Shown here piece by piece: positions 31,010 through 39,923 of a stretch of 64,000 bases of DNA. Positions within the stretch are counted from its first letter, which is position 1; each line of letters opens with the position of its first letter. This stretch comes from Prorocentrum cordatum. Lineage: Eukaryota; Sar; Dinophyceae; Prorocentrales; Prorocentraceae. The notes under the pieces are model-generated. The model searched no databases. It saw only the letters and a program-made list of their open reading frames with translations, and was not told the DNA's origin. A program made the position numbers and the translations under genes. The DNA lies in assembly GCA_963575745.1 (NCBI GenBank), contig CAUYUJ010020723.1:35001-99000 (forward strand), given 5' to 3'.

Positions 31010-32749
31010 ATGCCCCCCCGCCGCGAGCGCGGGCAGCAGGCTCCTGGCGGGGGGGCATGCCGCTCCGACCCGGGGATGCTTGCTGCGGCGCTGCGGACGC
31101 TGCTCGGCGCGGGAGCGACGGGGGCGGCTGCTGGGGGTGGATCTGGCAGGCGGCAGCGGCGTCAGCAGGAGCCGCAAGAGCAGCAGCGTCAGCTGCCACG
31201 AGGTGGAGCTGGGGCTCGGGATGGTGGCCCTACCGAGCGGCTGGCAGGCCCCCGCCAGCCGATGTGGGGCTGCCCATGCGGGGTGGCCGACAATTGGGCA
31301 TGCCGCGCAGCCTGCTGGGGTTGCGGCCGCCGCGCGCCCCGCTCGGCAGACGCGCCGTCCGTGCGGGTGGCGCAGCCAGGCCGGGCGCCTCGGCCCGCGA
31401 CGAAGGCGCAGCGGGCTCCACAGGCGGTGGGGCACCAAGGCGACGCAGCGGCTCCTCGTCCAACCACAGAGGCTGCGCCTGCGGCTGCGGGCGGCCCAGC
31501 GGCGGCTGCGGAGGCCGCCGATGCCGCGGTGGCCGAGCCGGCGGCCGGGGAGCGCCTTGCAGCCGTGCGCGCCCGCCTGGCGGCGAACCGGGGCTTCCCG
31601 GATCTTGCCGCTCAGGTGGCCCGGTGGGGGGCGGAGGAGGCGGCGCTGGTAGAGGCGGAGCGCGCGGCCCGGCCTCTCGAGCGCCGGCTGCGGTCGGCAA
31701 CGGATGCGTTGCGGCGCGGTGCCGAGGCGGCCCTGCAGGCGCGGCAGGCCGCTGCCGACGTTCGGGAGGCGGCCGTGCGGGCGGCGCAGGTGGCCGCGGC
31801 CAAGCAGGAAGAAGGGGGGCGCGCGGCTGCCGAGGAGGCCGCCGCGCAGTGGACGTTGGCGTCCGTGCAGGCCGAGGTGGCCGCTGGTGGCGCCGCGGGG
31901 CCGGCGCCAGGCCCCGCAGGTGCCCCTGTAGGAGGGCTCGACGGGGCCTTCGCGGCGCTTGCCGCCGCCGCCGCCCCTGGGGCGCAGGCCGGCGTGGCCG
32001 GCCGGCTGCAGCAATTCCGCGGAGCGCTCGCGCAGGCACCAGGAGGCGGCGGTGGGGCGGCCCCTGCAGGAGGTGCGGTGGTGGCAGCGGGCAGTCCCGT
32101 CGCCTCAGTGCCTGCCGCCGCCGCCGACGGTGGCGGTTCCGGCTCTCCTGCCGCCGCTGTTGCGCTGGCGCTGCCGGAGGGCCCTGGTCCCACGGCTGTC
32201 GCCGCGCTTGGCGCCGCGGCGCCTGGTGGCGGGCCCAGCGGCGCCGAGGAGTGCGGATCCGAGCCCAGGTCATGGCTCGATGTGGCCGCCGCGCACCACG
32301 CCGCCGAAGCCAGGCGCCAGGTCGCGCTCAGGCAGTGCCCGGGCCGCCCGCGCGCCTGCTCCACCCCGCCATCCCCGAGCAGACGGGGCCGCTCCCGAGC
32401 ACGGCGGGCTCGTCGTACCAGCGGCCGAGGTGGGCGCCCTGGCCAGGCGGCCGGCGGTGGCGAGGCTGCTCTCGGAGCGCCGTGTAGGGCGGCGGTTCGT
32501 GAGAGGTGGAACGCGGCTCGCGCCTGCTGGGGGCGGATGGCCCGCGGCAGCTGTCGAGGCAGGCGCCGGGGTCAGGCGGCCCACCCTGGCCGCGCTGGGT
32601 GGCATCGCCAGGCGGCTCGCGCCGGCGGCTGTGGTGAGGGTCTCTGGAGGTGCCCTGCCCTGGCAAAGGTTTTCCGAAATCCTTGGCCGTGGGCGCCGCG
32701 GCTGGGCGCAGCTTGGGAAACTGCCGCGTCTTGCGCTCGTGCACTGTGA
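31010..32749 (+). CDS. Retrotransposon ORF1-like protein: zinc finger plus coiled coil
   Basis: ATG at 31010 is the first in frame after the relict SL; the frame stays open to 32749. A zinc finger at 31265-31330 reads WGCPCGVADNWACRAACWGC, i.e. the RanBP2 pattern W-x-C..C..N-W..C-x2-C, with the first Cys pair one residue closer than usual. A long Ala/Arg/Glu helix follows (AEEAALVEAERAARPLERRL; ALQARQAAADVREAAVRAAQ), then Ala/Gly/Pro-rich sequence. Such a protein probably binds RNA and the element's mRNA. After about 32400 the protein-like reading moves to another frame, so the true C-terminus is uncertain. Confidence 0.5.
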   Translation: MPPRRERGQQAPGGGACRSDPGMLAAALRTLLGAGATGAAAGGGSGRRQRRQQEPQEQQRQLPRGGAGARDGGPTERLAGPRQPMWGCPCGVADNWACRAACWGCGRRAPRSADAPSVRVAQPGRAPRPATKAQRAPQAVGHQGDAAAPRPTTEAAPAAAGGPAAAAEAADAAVAEPAAGERLAAVRARLAANRGFPDLAAQVARWGAEEAALVEAERAARPLERRLRSATDALRRGAEAALQARQAAADVREAAVRAAQVAAAKQEEGGRAAAEEAAAQWTLASVQAEVAAGGAAGPAPGPAGAPVGGLDGAFAALAAAAAPGAQAGVAGRLQQFRGALAQAPGGGGGAAPAGGAVVAAGSPVASVPAAAADGGGSGSPAAAVALALPEGPGPTAVAALGAAAPGGGPSGAEECGSEPRSWLDVAAAHHAAEARRQVALRQCPGRPRACSTPPSPSRRGRSRARRARRTSGRGGRPGQAAGGGEAALGAPCRAAVRERWNAARACWGRMARGSCRGRRRGQAAHPGRAGWHRQAARAGGCGEGLWRCPALAKVFRNPWPWAPRLGAAWETAASCARAL

Positions 32750-33381
32750 CAGGCGGCTCGCGCCGGGGGTGCGCTGGAGCGAATGGCCGTGGCGAGGCAT
32801 CCGCGTGGGCGAGGCCTCGCGCCCAGGGCCCGCCCTCGCAGCCGCGCCGCGCGAGGTCGCGGTGCTCGTCGCCAACGTCGCGCGCTGGTGTGCGCCTGCA
32901 GGAGGCCCGGGTCCCCGAGGCAGAGGCGGCCTCGGCGGTGGCCACTGCCGGGGCGCGAGGCCTGCAGCTGCATCCTGGGCCGCTCGGCGCGGGGGAGCAC
33001 CTGTTGGCGGCAGTTCACCGGCTGGGGTGCGCCCGGGCTCGCGCGGGCCCGCCTCTAGGGCTCTCGGGGCGGTGCCCAGGCCGCCTGCAGCGCGTGGTGC
33101 TGCGCTTCGGCGGAGGCCGCGCGGTTCATTTCATGAACTTCTACGACTATGCTGGGGGCCCACCGCACGTCGAGCGGAATGCCGCCCTCATCATGGAGGG
33201 CGTGGGATGGCTGCGGGGGCTGGGGGATGTCCCAGCATTTCTCGTCGGCGACTTGAACTGCAAGCTTGTCGACTCGGGCCTGGACGGGCTGCTGGCGATG
33301 GCTGGGTGGCGCGACTTGCTCGCCGAGGCTGGGCCGACGTGCCTGCCGTCGCAGGGGGGGCCACTGCGGAATTATATGTTC
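32560..33381 (+). pseudogene. Truncated EEP-type endonuclease of the retrotransposon
   Basis: The first part is in frame 3 (GIRVGEASRPGP, then VAVLVANVARW, the first strand of the fold). From about 32893 it continues in frame 1: LQEARVPEAEAASAV holds the metal-binding Glu; HFMNFYDYAGG follows; AFLVGDLNCKLVDSGLDGL holds the GDxN catalytic motif; then GWRDLLAEAGPTCLPSQGG. The usual linker before the LQE motif (about 20 residues) is missing, and the final Ser-Asp-His region and everything after it are absent. Not functional as it stands. Confidence 0.6.
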
Positions 33382-33415
33382 AGGAGGGAAAAAACACAGA
33401 CACAATTATCCCGGC
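33382..33415 (+). mobile_element. Family I, left-end fragment, copy I3
   Basis: AGGAGGGAAAAAACACAGAC plus ACAATTATCCC matches the left end of I1 and I2. It breaks the endonuclease reading frame exactly where the domain should continue. No right end is found nearby. CCTAACAGCGA just downstream recurs at 35020. Confidence 0.5.
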
Positions 33416-33544
33416 AAAGCAACCTAACAGCGATGTGTAGGAGCATATCTGGAAGCATTCCCCTTAAATTTCAGATGAAAATCCAGTTGTCGAATTCTGC
33501 TGTTCTCGCAGTCGCAGTCGCACTCGCGATGAAAGTCGCAGTGG

Positions 33545-34440
33545 CAACGGCAGTCGCAGTCACAGCCTCAGCCTCAGCCTGCCTCAGCCTCAGCCTCAGC
33601 CTGCCTCAGCCTCAGCCTCAGCCTGCTTCAGCCTCAGCCTCAGTCTGCCTTCAGCCTCGGCCTCAGCCTCAGCCTGCCTCAGCCTCAGCCTGCAGCCTCA
33701 GCCTCAGCCTCAGCCTGCCTCAGCCTCAGCCTGCCTCAGCCTCAGCCTCAGCCTGCCTCAGCCTCAGCCTCAGCCTGCTTCAGCCTCAGCCTCAGCCTGC
33801 CTCAGCCTCAGCCTGCATCAGCCTCAGCCTCAGCCTCAGCCTCAGCCTCAGCCTCAGCCTCAGCCTGCCTCAGCCTCAGCCTCAGCCTGCCTGCCTCAGC
33901 CTCAGCCTCAGCCTGCTTCAGCCTCAGCCTCAGTCTGCCTTCAGCCTCGGCCTCAGCCTCAGCCTGCCTCAGCCTCACCCTGCCTCAGCCTCAGCCTCAG
34001 CCAGCCTGCCTCAGCCTCAGCCTGCCTCAGCCTCAGCCTCAGCCTGCCTCAGCCTCAGCCTCAGCCTGCTTCAGCCTCAGCCTCAGTCTGCTTCAGCCTC
34101 GGCCTCAGCCTCAGCCTGCCTAAGCCTCAGCCTGCATCAGCCTGAGCCTCAGCCTCAGCCTGCCTCAGCATCAGCTGCCTCAGCCTCAGCCTCAGCCTGC
34201 CTCAGCCTCAGCCTGCAGCCTCAGCTCGCTTCAGCCTCGGCCTCAGCCTCAGCCTGCCTCAGCCTCAGCCTCAGACTGCATCAGCCTGAGCCTCAGCCTC
34301 AGCCTGCCTCAGCATCAGCCTGCTTCAGCCTCAGCCTCAGCCTCAGCCTGCTTCAGCCTGAGCCTCAGCCTGCATCAGCCTCGGCCTCAGCCTCATCCTG
34401 CCTCAGCCTCAGCCTGCCTCAGCCTCAGCCTCAGCCTGCC
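33545..34440 (+). repeat. (CAGCCT)n array with TGCCT spacers
   Basis: About 900 bp of CAGCCT hexamers interrupted at intervals by CAGCCTGCCT or CTTCAGCC, which shift the frame, so the translation cycles through ASAS, SLSL and PQPQ tracts. Shared longer words (TCAGTCTGCCTTCAGCCTCG at about 33640 and 33925) show local segment duplication. Confidence 0.92.
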
Positions 34441-35640
34441 TTTGCATTCAAAATGTGGCCCATGAGTGGAGTTCTGGGAGCTCGAAGAACACGATGTGGC
34501 GTGCAGTTGGCTCCGGGCATTCAAAATCATGCCCAGGAATGGAGTTCTGGGAACTCGAAGACCACGAAGTGGCCTACAGTTGGCTCCGGGCATTCAAAAT
34601 GTGGCCCAGGAGTGGAGTTTTGGGAACTCGAAGAGCACGAAGTGGCCTTCAGTTGGCTCCGGGCATTCAAAATGTGGCCCAGGAATCGAGTTCTGGGAAC
34701 TCGAAGACCACGAAGTAGCCTACAGTTGGCTCCGGGCATTCAAAATCATGCCCAGGAATGAAATTTGGGAACTCGAAGAGCACGAAGTGGCTTAAAGTTG
34801 GCTCCGGGCATTCAAAATGTGGCCCGGGAATGGAGTTCTGGGAACTCGAAGAGCACGAAGTGGCTTACAGTTGGCTCCGGGCATCCAAAATGTGGCCCAG
34901 GAATGGAGTTCTGTGAAGTCGAAGAGCACGAAGTGGCGTACAGTTGGCTCCGGGCATTCAAAATGTGGCCCGGGAATGGAGTTCTGGGAGGTCGAAAAGC
35001 ACGAAGTGTGTGACTTTTTACCTAACAGCGAAGACTGATAGGTTTCTAGTTGATTCAAAAGAGCTCACAGATCACTCCACAGGGGGGTCCGGGCAGGTGT
35101 TGGGGAGTTGCCGGGCGGCAGGGTGCCGGGCTCGTTTTTCACCAACAGTCACACACTTCGTGCTCTTCGACTTCCCAGAACTCCATTCCCAGGCCACATT
35201 CTGAATACCCGGATGCAACAGTCACACACAAAGTGCTCTTCGAGATCCCAGAACGCCATTCCCGGGCCACATTTAGAATAACCGGATGCAACAGTCACAC
35301 ACTTCGTGCTCTTCGACTTCCCAGAACGCCATTCCCGGGCCACATTTGGATGCCCGGATGCAACAGTCACACACTTCGTCTCTCGATTCCCAGAACTCCA
35401 TTCCCGGGCCACATTTTGAATGCCCGGAGCCAACTGTAGGCCACTTCGTGCTCTTCGAGTTCCCAGAACTCCATTCCCGGGCCACATTTTGAATGCCCGG
35501 AGCCAACTGTAGGCCACTTCGTGCTCTTCGAGTTCCCAGAACTCCATTCCCGGGCCACATTTTGAATGCCCGTAGCCAACTGTAGGCAACTTCGTGCTCT
35601 TCGACTTCCCAGAACTCCCATTCCTGGGCCACATTTTCAG
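34441..35640. repeat. 73-bp tandem repeat arranged as a large inverted pair
   Basis: Left arm (about 34450-35020): about 8 units of 73 bp, each containing GGGAACTCGAAGAGCACGAA, then GTGGCCTACAGTTGGCTCCG. Spacer 35021-35140. Right arm (about 35145-35635): about 7 units in reverse complement. Because 73 is not a multiple of 3, each frame cycles through three peptides (such as SGVLGTRRARSGLQLAPGIQ, EWSSGNSKSTKWPTVGSGH, GMEFWELEEHEVAYSWLRAF). The complementary frames are largely open too. Confidence 0.9.
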
Positions 35641-35659
35641 CAGGGGCAAGAGCACGACG

Positions 35660-36120
35660 AGGAGGAGGACGAGCAAGACAGGAGGACGAGGACGAGCAGG
35701 AGCAGGACGAGGAGCAGGAGGAGCAGGAGAAGAAGGACGAGCAGGAGGAGGAGGAGGACGAGCAGGAGGAGGAGGACGACCAGGAGGAGGAGGACGACCA
35801 GGAAAAGGAGGAGGAGGAGGAGGAGGAGGGAAGGGGGAGGAGTACCAGGAGGAGGAGGAGGAGGAGAGGAGGGAGAGGAGAGGAGGAGAGGAGGAGGAGG
35901 AGGAGGAGGAGGAGGAGAGACGAGGCGAGGAGAGGAGAGGGGGGTGGAGAGTACCTAGGAGGAGGAGAACGAGACCCACAGGAGGAGGAGTAGGAGGAGA
36001 GAGGAAGGAGGAGGANNNNNNNNNNNNNNNNNNNNNNNNNNNNNNNNNNNNNNNNNNNNNNNNNNNNNNNNNNNNNNNNNNNNNNNNNNNNNNNNNNNNN
36101 NNNNNNNNNNNNNNNCCGCC

Positions 36121-36151
<31 letters not shown>

Positions 36152-36290
36152 CGCCTACGACGCCCACGACGACGACGACGACGACGCCGACGACGGCGAC
36201 GACGACGACGACGGCGCCGACGACGACGACGGCGCCGACGACGACGACGACGACGCCGACGCCGACGCCGACGACCACGGCGCCCACGCC
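35660..36290. repeat. (GGA/ACGAGG)n and (GAC)n arrays around an assembly gap
   Basis: GGA- and ACGAGGAGC-type words fill 35660-36015; after the gap a GAC triplet array with GCC variants runs to about 36290. The 100-N gap between two simple arrays is probably an assembler failure in the repeat. Confidence 0.88.
36016..36115. other. Assembly gap (100 N)
   Basis: Exactly 100 N, a conventional placeholder length, so the true size is unknown. Reading frames that cross it are meaningless. Confidence 0.99.
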
Positions 36291-36431
36291 GCGGGCGGGG
36301 GCCGAGGTCGGGCGGGCGGGCTGGGATCGCGGCGGTGCGGCCTCCCGCAGGTGCAGAGGGGGAGCGTCCGAGTGGGGGGTCGCCTAGCAAAACGGACTGA
36401 CCCCCAGGTTGTTGCTTCGAAGTTGCGAAAG

Positions 36432-36615
36432 GTACTCCAGATTTTGTAATAAAGGGAGGGGGGTCTCATTTCGGGGGGGGTCTCTTCCAGGCTATCTTGG
36501 AGGGCCTGGGGGGTCTGGGGACGATGTTTTGGAGGGTTCTCCCACAGGGGAGGTCTGAAATGGCTTGTCTCGGAGGGTCCAGACCCCCTCCCATTTATTG
36601 CGAAATCTGGAGTAC
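36432..36615. mobile_element. Short TIR element, family J
   Basis: 184 bp with inverted ends GTACTCCAGATTTTGTAATA on the left and the reverse complement of GTACTCCAGATTTCGCAATA on the right, extending through AAGGGAGGGGGGTCT-like sequence, about 35 bp in all. The core has GGGGTCTC/GGAGGGT words. No coding potential; single copy here. Confidence 0.75.
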
Positions 36616-36899
36616 GGCATGGGATGTTCGTAGAGCTGCGGGTCATGCCACGCCTTGCTCGAACCCTCGTCGGAGAAATTGGGGGTACATCAAATGATGT
36701 AGTCGGTCTCCTTGTGGAAACGTGTGCACCTCGTGGTCTGAGCTCTTCTTGGCCACGGTGCTCGTGGTAGATCCTTCTTGCTGCTCAAGGCGGGCCTCGC
36801 CCCCTTCCGACCGCTCCCGCCCGATGGGTCTCGGCTCCCTGCAGGGGGGCCAGGTGTTCTTCAGGGGGTGGGCGTGGGAGGAAAGTCAACGTTTCCTGG

Positions 36900-37102
36900 A
36901 TTCGGCGTCTCGGCATTGGGCGAAACGGGGCGGCGGGGAGGGGGGAGTCGGGCTCGGGACCTCTGCGTAGCGCGACTGTTTGCAGCAGTGCGTCCCATGG
37001 GGAAGACTTCCCCTGCTCGAGGCAGGCGCCAAAGACAGCCAGGATCCACCCCATGGGGTGGGAGGGTGGGTGCGAAGACCCGCGCCGATCGGCAAAACAA
37101 TG
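36900..37102 (+). mobile_element. Short dispersed element, family H, copy H1
   Basis: Starts TTCGGCGTCTCGGCATTGGG and ends GCGCCGATCGGCAAAACAAT. It shares both ends and internal blocks (GGACCTCTGC, GCGACTGTTTG, CATGGGGAAGAC) with H2 at 38261-38424, same strand. H1 carries about 40 bp extra in the middle (a GGATCCACCCCATGGGGTGG hairpin). Confidence 0.65.
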
Positions 37103-37134
37103 CATAAAAGAACGACCACAAGGCGGCACCGCGT

Positions 37135-37300
37135 GTTTGAAGGGGCCCTGGGACACACAAAGAAATACACACATATGAAAAGATTCCCCATATTTTCCCA
37201 TAGTTTCTGGGTTTTTGTCTTCCCCCCCACTTCCCATAGTTTCTTATATTTTCTGGGGAATCGAAGATTAAGTGTGTCTGTGTGTTTCTTTTCCTCCTGA
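37135..37300 (-). mobile_element. Short dispersed element, family I, copy I2
   Basis: Reverse complement of the I1 type: AGGAGGAAAAGAAACACACA at the 37298 side, AAGGGGCCC near 37140. Internal inverted pair CCCATAGTTTCTGGG / CCCCAGAAAATATAAGAAAC. GTGTTTG occurs at both flanks (37133-37139 and 37301-37307), a possible 7-bp target duplication. It lies 33 bp after H1. Confidence 0.68.
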
Positions 37301-37530
37301 GTGTTTGGACTGCGCGTTGCAAAAGGGGGGGTCCCTCGGGACAGGGCCACCCCGCCGCGAGTGCCAAAAAACCGACCCGGAGGGCCTGCGGGCCAGCGCC
37401 AACGGGGCGGCGGGTGGCGCCCAGGAAGAGGAAGGGGCCCTGGAGGACTGGCCCTCGGGGCCCGCCCGAGTGGTGCAGGCGCGGGGCACGGGGGACAGGC
37501 TGGGGGGAAGAGAACAGGGGGCGGGGGGAC

Positions 37531-37661
37531 TGGCCGTCGCTCGGACGTCCATTCCCTGTGTTTTTGTTGTCGGTGTCGTGCGCGGTTTTTTCGCCAATGG
37601 ATCAAGGCTGCTCCTCGAGGGTCCTCGCCGAAGGGAAAATGCACACGTCCGAGCGATGCCA
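37531..37661 (+). mobile_element. Short TIR element, family C, copy C1
   Basis: 131 bp. Left end TGGCCGTCGCTCGGACGTCC pairs with right end CACACGTCCGAGCGATGCCA. Internal TTTGTTGTCGGTGTCGTGC and CTCCTCGAGGGTCCTCGCCG are shared with C2-C4. Flanks are G-rich on both sides (GGGGGCGGGGGG; AGGGGGTGGGAGG), a possible diverged duplication. Confidence 0.7.
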
Positions 37662-38185
37662 AGGGGGTGGGAGGCGGAAAAGAGAGGAGGGAGGCGGGAG
37701 ATCCTGATGGATCAGGCGGGGTTCAAGTGGGACTGCGCAGGACCAGTCCAGCTTCAGAGCTTGCTCGGCCTCCCTTCTGGAAGTCGCTTTGACAGCAGCG
37801 TGCAGACCACGCGGCCAGGATCAGTGGAGACCTGTGTAAGAAGCACAAAGAGCTGAGACCCCTGTCGAACAGCTTCAGGCACAATTGCATCCCCACATCA
37901 TTCTCGAATGCTGCTGGTACTTTTAGATGTTCCACGGTACCTCAACCCTCCCGACGAAGGCCAGCTTCAAACAAGCTGCGCTGCCGCAGTTGGGGCAGTG
38001 CTCAGCAATGCTCAAGGTCCCGGCGCTATCTCGCGGGGTGATCTACCGCCGAAGAGAAAGCACGCCGGTTCGAGAAGATGCTGCACACTGACCGAAAACT
38101 CGGATTGCCTGCACACCGCCTGCCGCTCGGAACATCCACCAGCTATTGCCAACTGCCCTTTGGCGCTGGCCACGACATTGCCCCT
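37662..38185. other. No gene supported
   Basis: Unique sequence without recognised repeats. Frames of about 100 codons are open but none is distinctive. Confidence 0.35.
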
Positions 38186-38258
38186 GCGCGCTCTGGGCGC
38201 CATCGAGGGAGGTCCAGCGTCGACCAGGGAAACTCGCGCGGACCTGTGAACGTTTTCT
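38186..38258 (+). mobile_element. Family B fragment, copy B5
   Basis: Right half only: GCGCGCTCTGGGCGCCATCG, then GGTCCAGCGTCGACC and CTCGCGCGGACCTGTGAACG, matching the right arm of B1-B4. It directly abuts H2. Confidence 0.45.
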
Positions 38259-38260
38259 GA

Positions 38261-38424
38261 TTCGGCGTTTCCGCATTGGGCGGCAGAGGGGGGGGGGCTC
38301 GCTCCGGACCTCTGCTTGATGCGGCTGTTTGTAAGAGTGCGCCTCATGGGGGAGACCCGACCTGCTTGAAACAGGCGCAGAGGAAATGCGCATGCGAGGG
38401 CCCGCGCCGATCGGCAAAACAATG
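38261..38424 (+). mobile_element. Short dispersed element, family H, copy H2
   Basis: TTCGGCGTTTCCGCATTGGG to GCGCCGATCGGCAAAACAAT; 164 bp, aligned with H1 over its length except for a central deletion. It begins 2-3 bp after the B5 fragment. Confidence 0.65.
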
Positions 38425-38456
38425 AATGAGAACACGATCATCAGACACAAAATGTC

Positions 38457-38595
38457 TACAGTCAACCCATATCGTAAGCATGGGTGGTGCGGATGCAGGG
38501 GCCTCGGAAGGCCATGTGAACGCGTTTGAAGAGAGAGAGATTGGCCAGCGAAAGTCGCCAAGGATGGGCCGAGGAGGCAAGGATGAAAGGGTACC
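38457..38595 (-). mobile_element. Short TIR element, family G, copy G3
   Basis: Inverted relative to G1 and G2: TACAGTCAACCCATATCGTA at the left here, GGCCGAGGAGGCAAGGATGA at the right. GGAAGGCCATGTG and GCCAGCGAAAGTCGCC are the complements of G1 blocks. About 139 bp, shorter than G1 (175 bp). Confidence 0.62.
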
Positions 38596-38609
38596 ATTGT
38601 CGACGGCGC

Positions 38610-38780
38610 GCAAACATGGGTTAGCGATCCATGGATTTGGCGCGCGGTCGACAAATCCATGAATCGGGGCACGTGCCTTCCCCAAAATGCCGCCGGTGCC
38701 GCCTCGCTCGGCGGCGGAAATCCGCGATTTCCCATGGGAACGGGACCCGTCGCTAACACGCCCCCCTAATCCATGTTTGC
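38610..38780 (-). mobile_element. Short TIR element, family F, copy F2
   Basis: Inverted copy of F1: GCAAACATGGGTTAGCGATC on the left pairs with GATTAGGGGGG..-type sequence ending CCATGTTTGC on the right. Shared blocks AAATCCATG, GCCGGTGCCGCCTCG and GGGACCCGTCGCTAA. It lies 15 bp after G3. Confidence 0.7.
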
Positions 38781-38954
38781 GATTGCCTGACCTCGGGAAG
38801 GTCGTTCCTCCTCACTGTGCGTGTTGGTTGTACGCAGTTTTTGGGCCCCCCGCCGCTCCAAGGGGGGGGGGGGGGCACTCCAGGGCCGCTCGCCTCTCCA
38901 AGGGGGAAAGGGGCGCTTCGCGCAGTGGGCGCGAAGACTCGCGACGGGGACTCG

Positions 38955-39187
38955 AGATGGGAGGGTGCACGTGCTGCAACATCGGTGATACGTCTCTTGG
39001 GTTTGCACTGGTCCTCTTCCTCCTCCTCCTCCTCCTTTTCCTCTTCCTCCTCCTCCTCCTCCTCCTCCTCCTCCTCCTCACTACCGTCTCATCATTCCTC
39101 CTCCTCCTCCTTCTCCTCTTCTTGTTATTCTTATTGTATTATTATTCTTATTTTATTATTACTATTATTATTATTATTATTATCATC

Positions 39188-39221
<34 letters not shown>

Positions 39222-39866
39222 GTAGTAGTAGTAGTATTATTATTATTCTTAGTATTCTTCTTCGTATTCTTATTATTCAGAATATTAATAGTATCATTAT
39301 TATTATCACTCCTCTTATTATTCTTCTTATTCTTATTACTCTTATTATTATTATTATTGATATTATTATTATTATTAGTATTAGTCTTCTTATTAGTCTT
39401 ATTAGTAGTTTTATTCTTCTTCTTATCATTATTTTTATGAGTATTATTATTATTATAAGTATTATGATTATTGTTGATACTATTATTAGTACTATTATTA
39501 TTACTAGTATGATTATTAGTATGAATATTAGTATTATTATTAGTATTATGATTAGTAGTATTCTTATTATTATTAGTATTATTACTCTTATCATTATTAT
39601 TACTCTTATTATTATTCTTATTATTATTTTCATTATTATTCGTCCTCCTCCTCCTCCTTGTCCACCTCCTCCCCTCCCTCCCTCCTCCGCCCCCTCCTCC
39701 TCCTCCCCTCTCCTACCTCACTCCTCCTCTTCCTCCTCTCCCTCTACGCCTCCCCCTCCCCCTCTCCTCCTAACTCGTCGTATCGTCCTCCTCCTCCTCC
39801 TCCTCCTCCTCCTCCTCCTCCTCCTCCTCCTCCTCCTCCTCCTCCTCCTCCTCCTCCCCCTCCTCG
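38955..39866. repeat. Leader plus TCC - ATT - TCC sandwich array
   Basis: The leader GCAACATCGGTGATACGTCT..TTGGGTTTGCACTGGTCC (38965-39012) matches 43938-43985 and, inverted, 18526-18580. Then (TCC)n (39010-39080), about 520 bp of ATT/AGT triplets (39122-39645, very low GC) and (TCC)n again (39645-39866). It is the reverse complement of the arrangement at 21787-22681. It ends one base or so before the relict SL. Confidence 0.85.
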
Positions 39867-39888
39867 TCCGTAACCATTTTGGCTCAAG
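39867..39888 (+). other. Relict DinoSL at the 5' end of the retrogene
   Basis: 22 nt, CGTAACCATTTTGGCTCAAG at its 3' end, matching the DinoSL, as known, at 21 of 22 positions (A for G at position 7). It sits directly between the TCC array and a 35-nt leader that ends at an ATG (39924). This is the layout expected of a reverse-transcribed, trans-spliced mRNA. Confidence 0.85.
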
Positions 39889-39923
39889 CCGTGTTCCCCG
39901 CTTTCTCCGCAACCTTTTCGCCC

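Larger units (their letters stand above)
30803..33381 (+). mobile_element. Non-LTR retrotransposon, 3'-truncated and frameshifted
   Basis: In order: relict SL, an Ala/Gly-rich region, a RanBP2-like zinc finger (31265-31330), an Ala-rich coiled coil (about 31550-31885), a GIRVGEASRPGP motif typical of dinoflagellate retroelement proteins (about 32797-32833), and the first part of an endonuclease/exonuclease/phosphatase domain (32896-33381). The reading changes frame at least twice and there is no reverse transcriptase. The body stops where the AGGAGG end of family I begins (33382). Confidence 0.65.

Noticed and set aside
33545-34761. Continuation of the endonuclease frame through CAGCCT and 73-bp repeats
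   Set aside because: After 33381 the frame is only ASAS/SLSL/PQPQ repeat and 73-bp units; it is not part of the retroelement protein.
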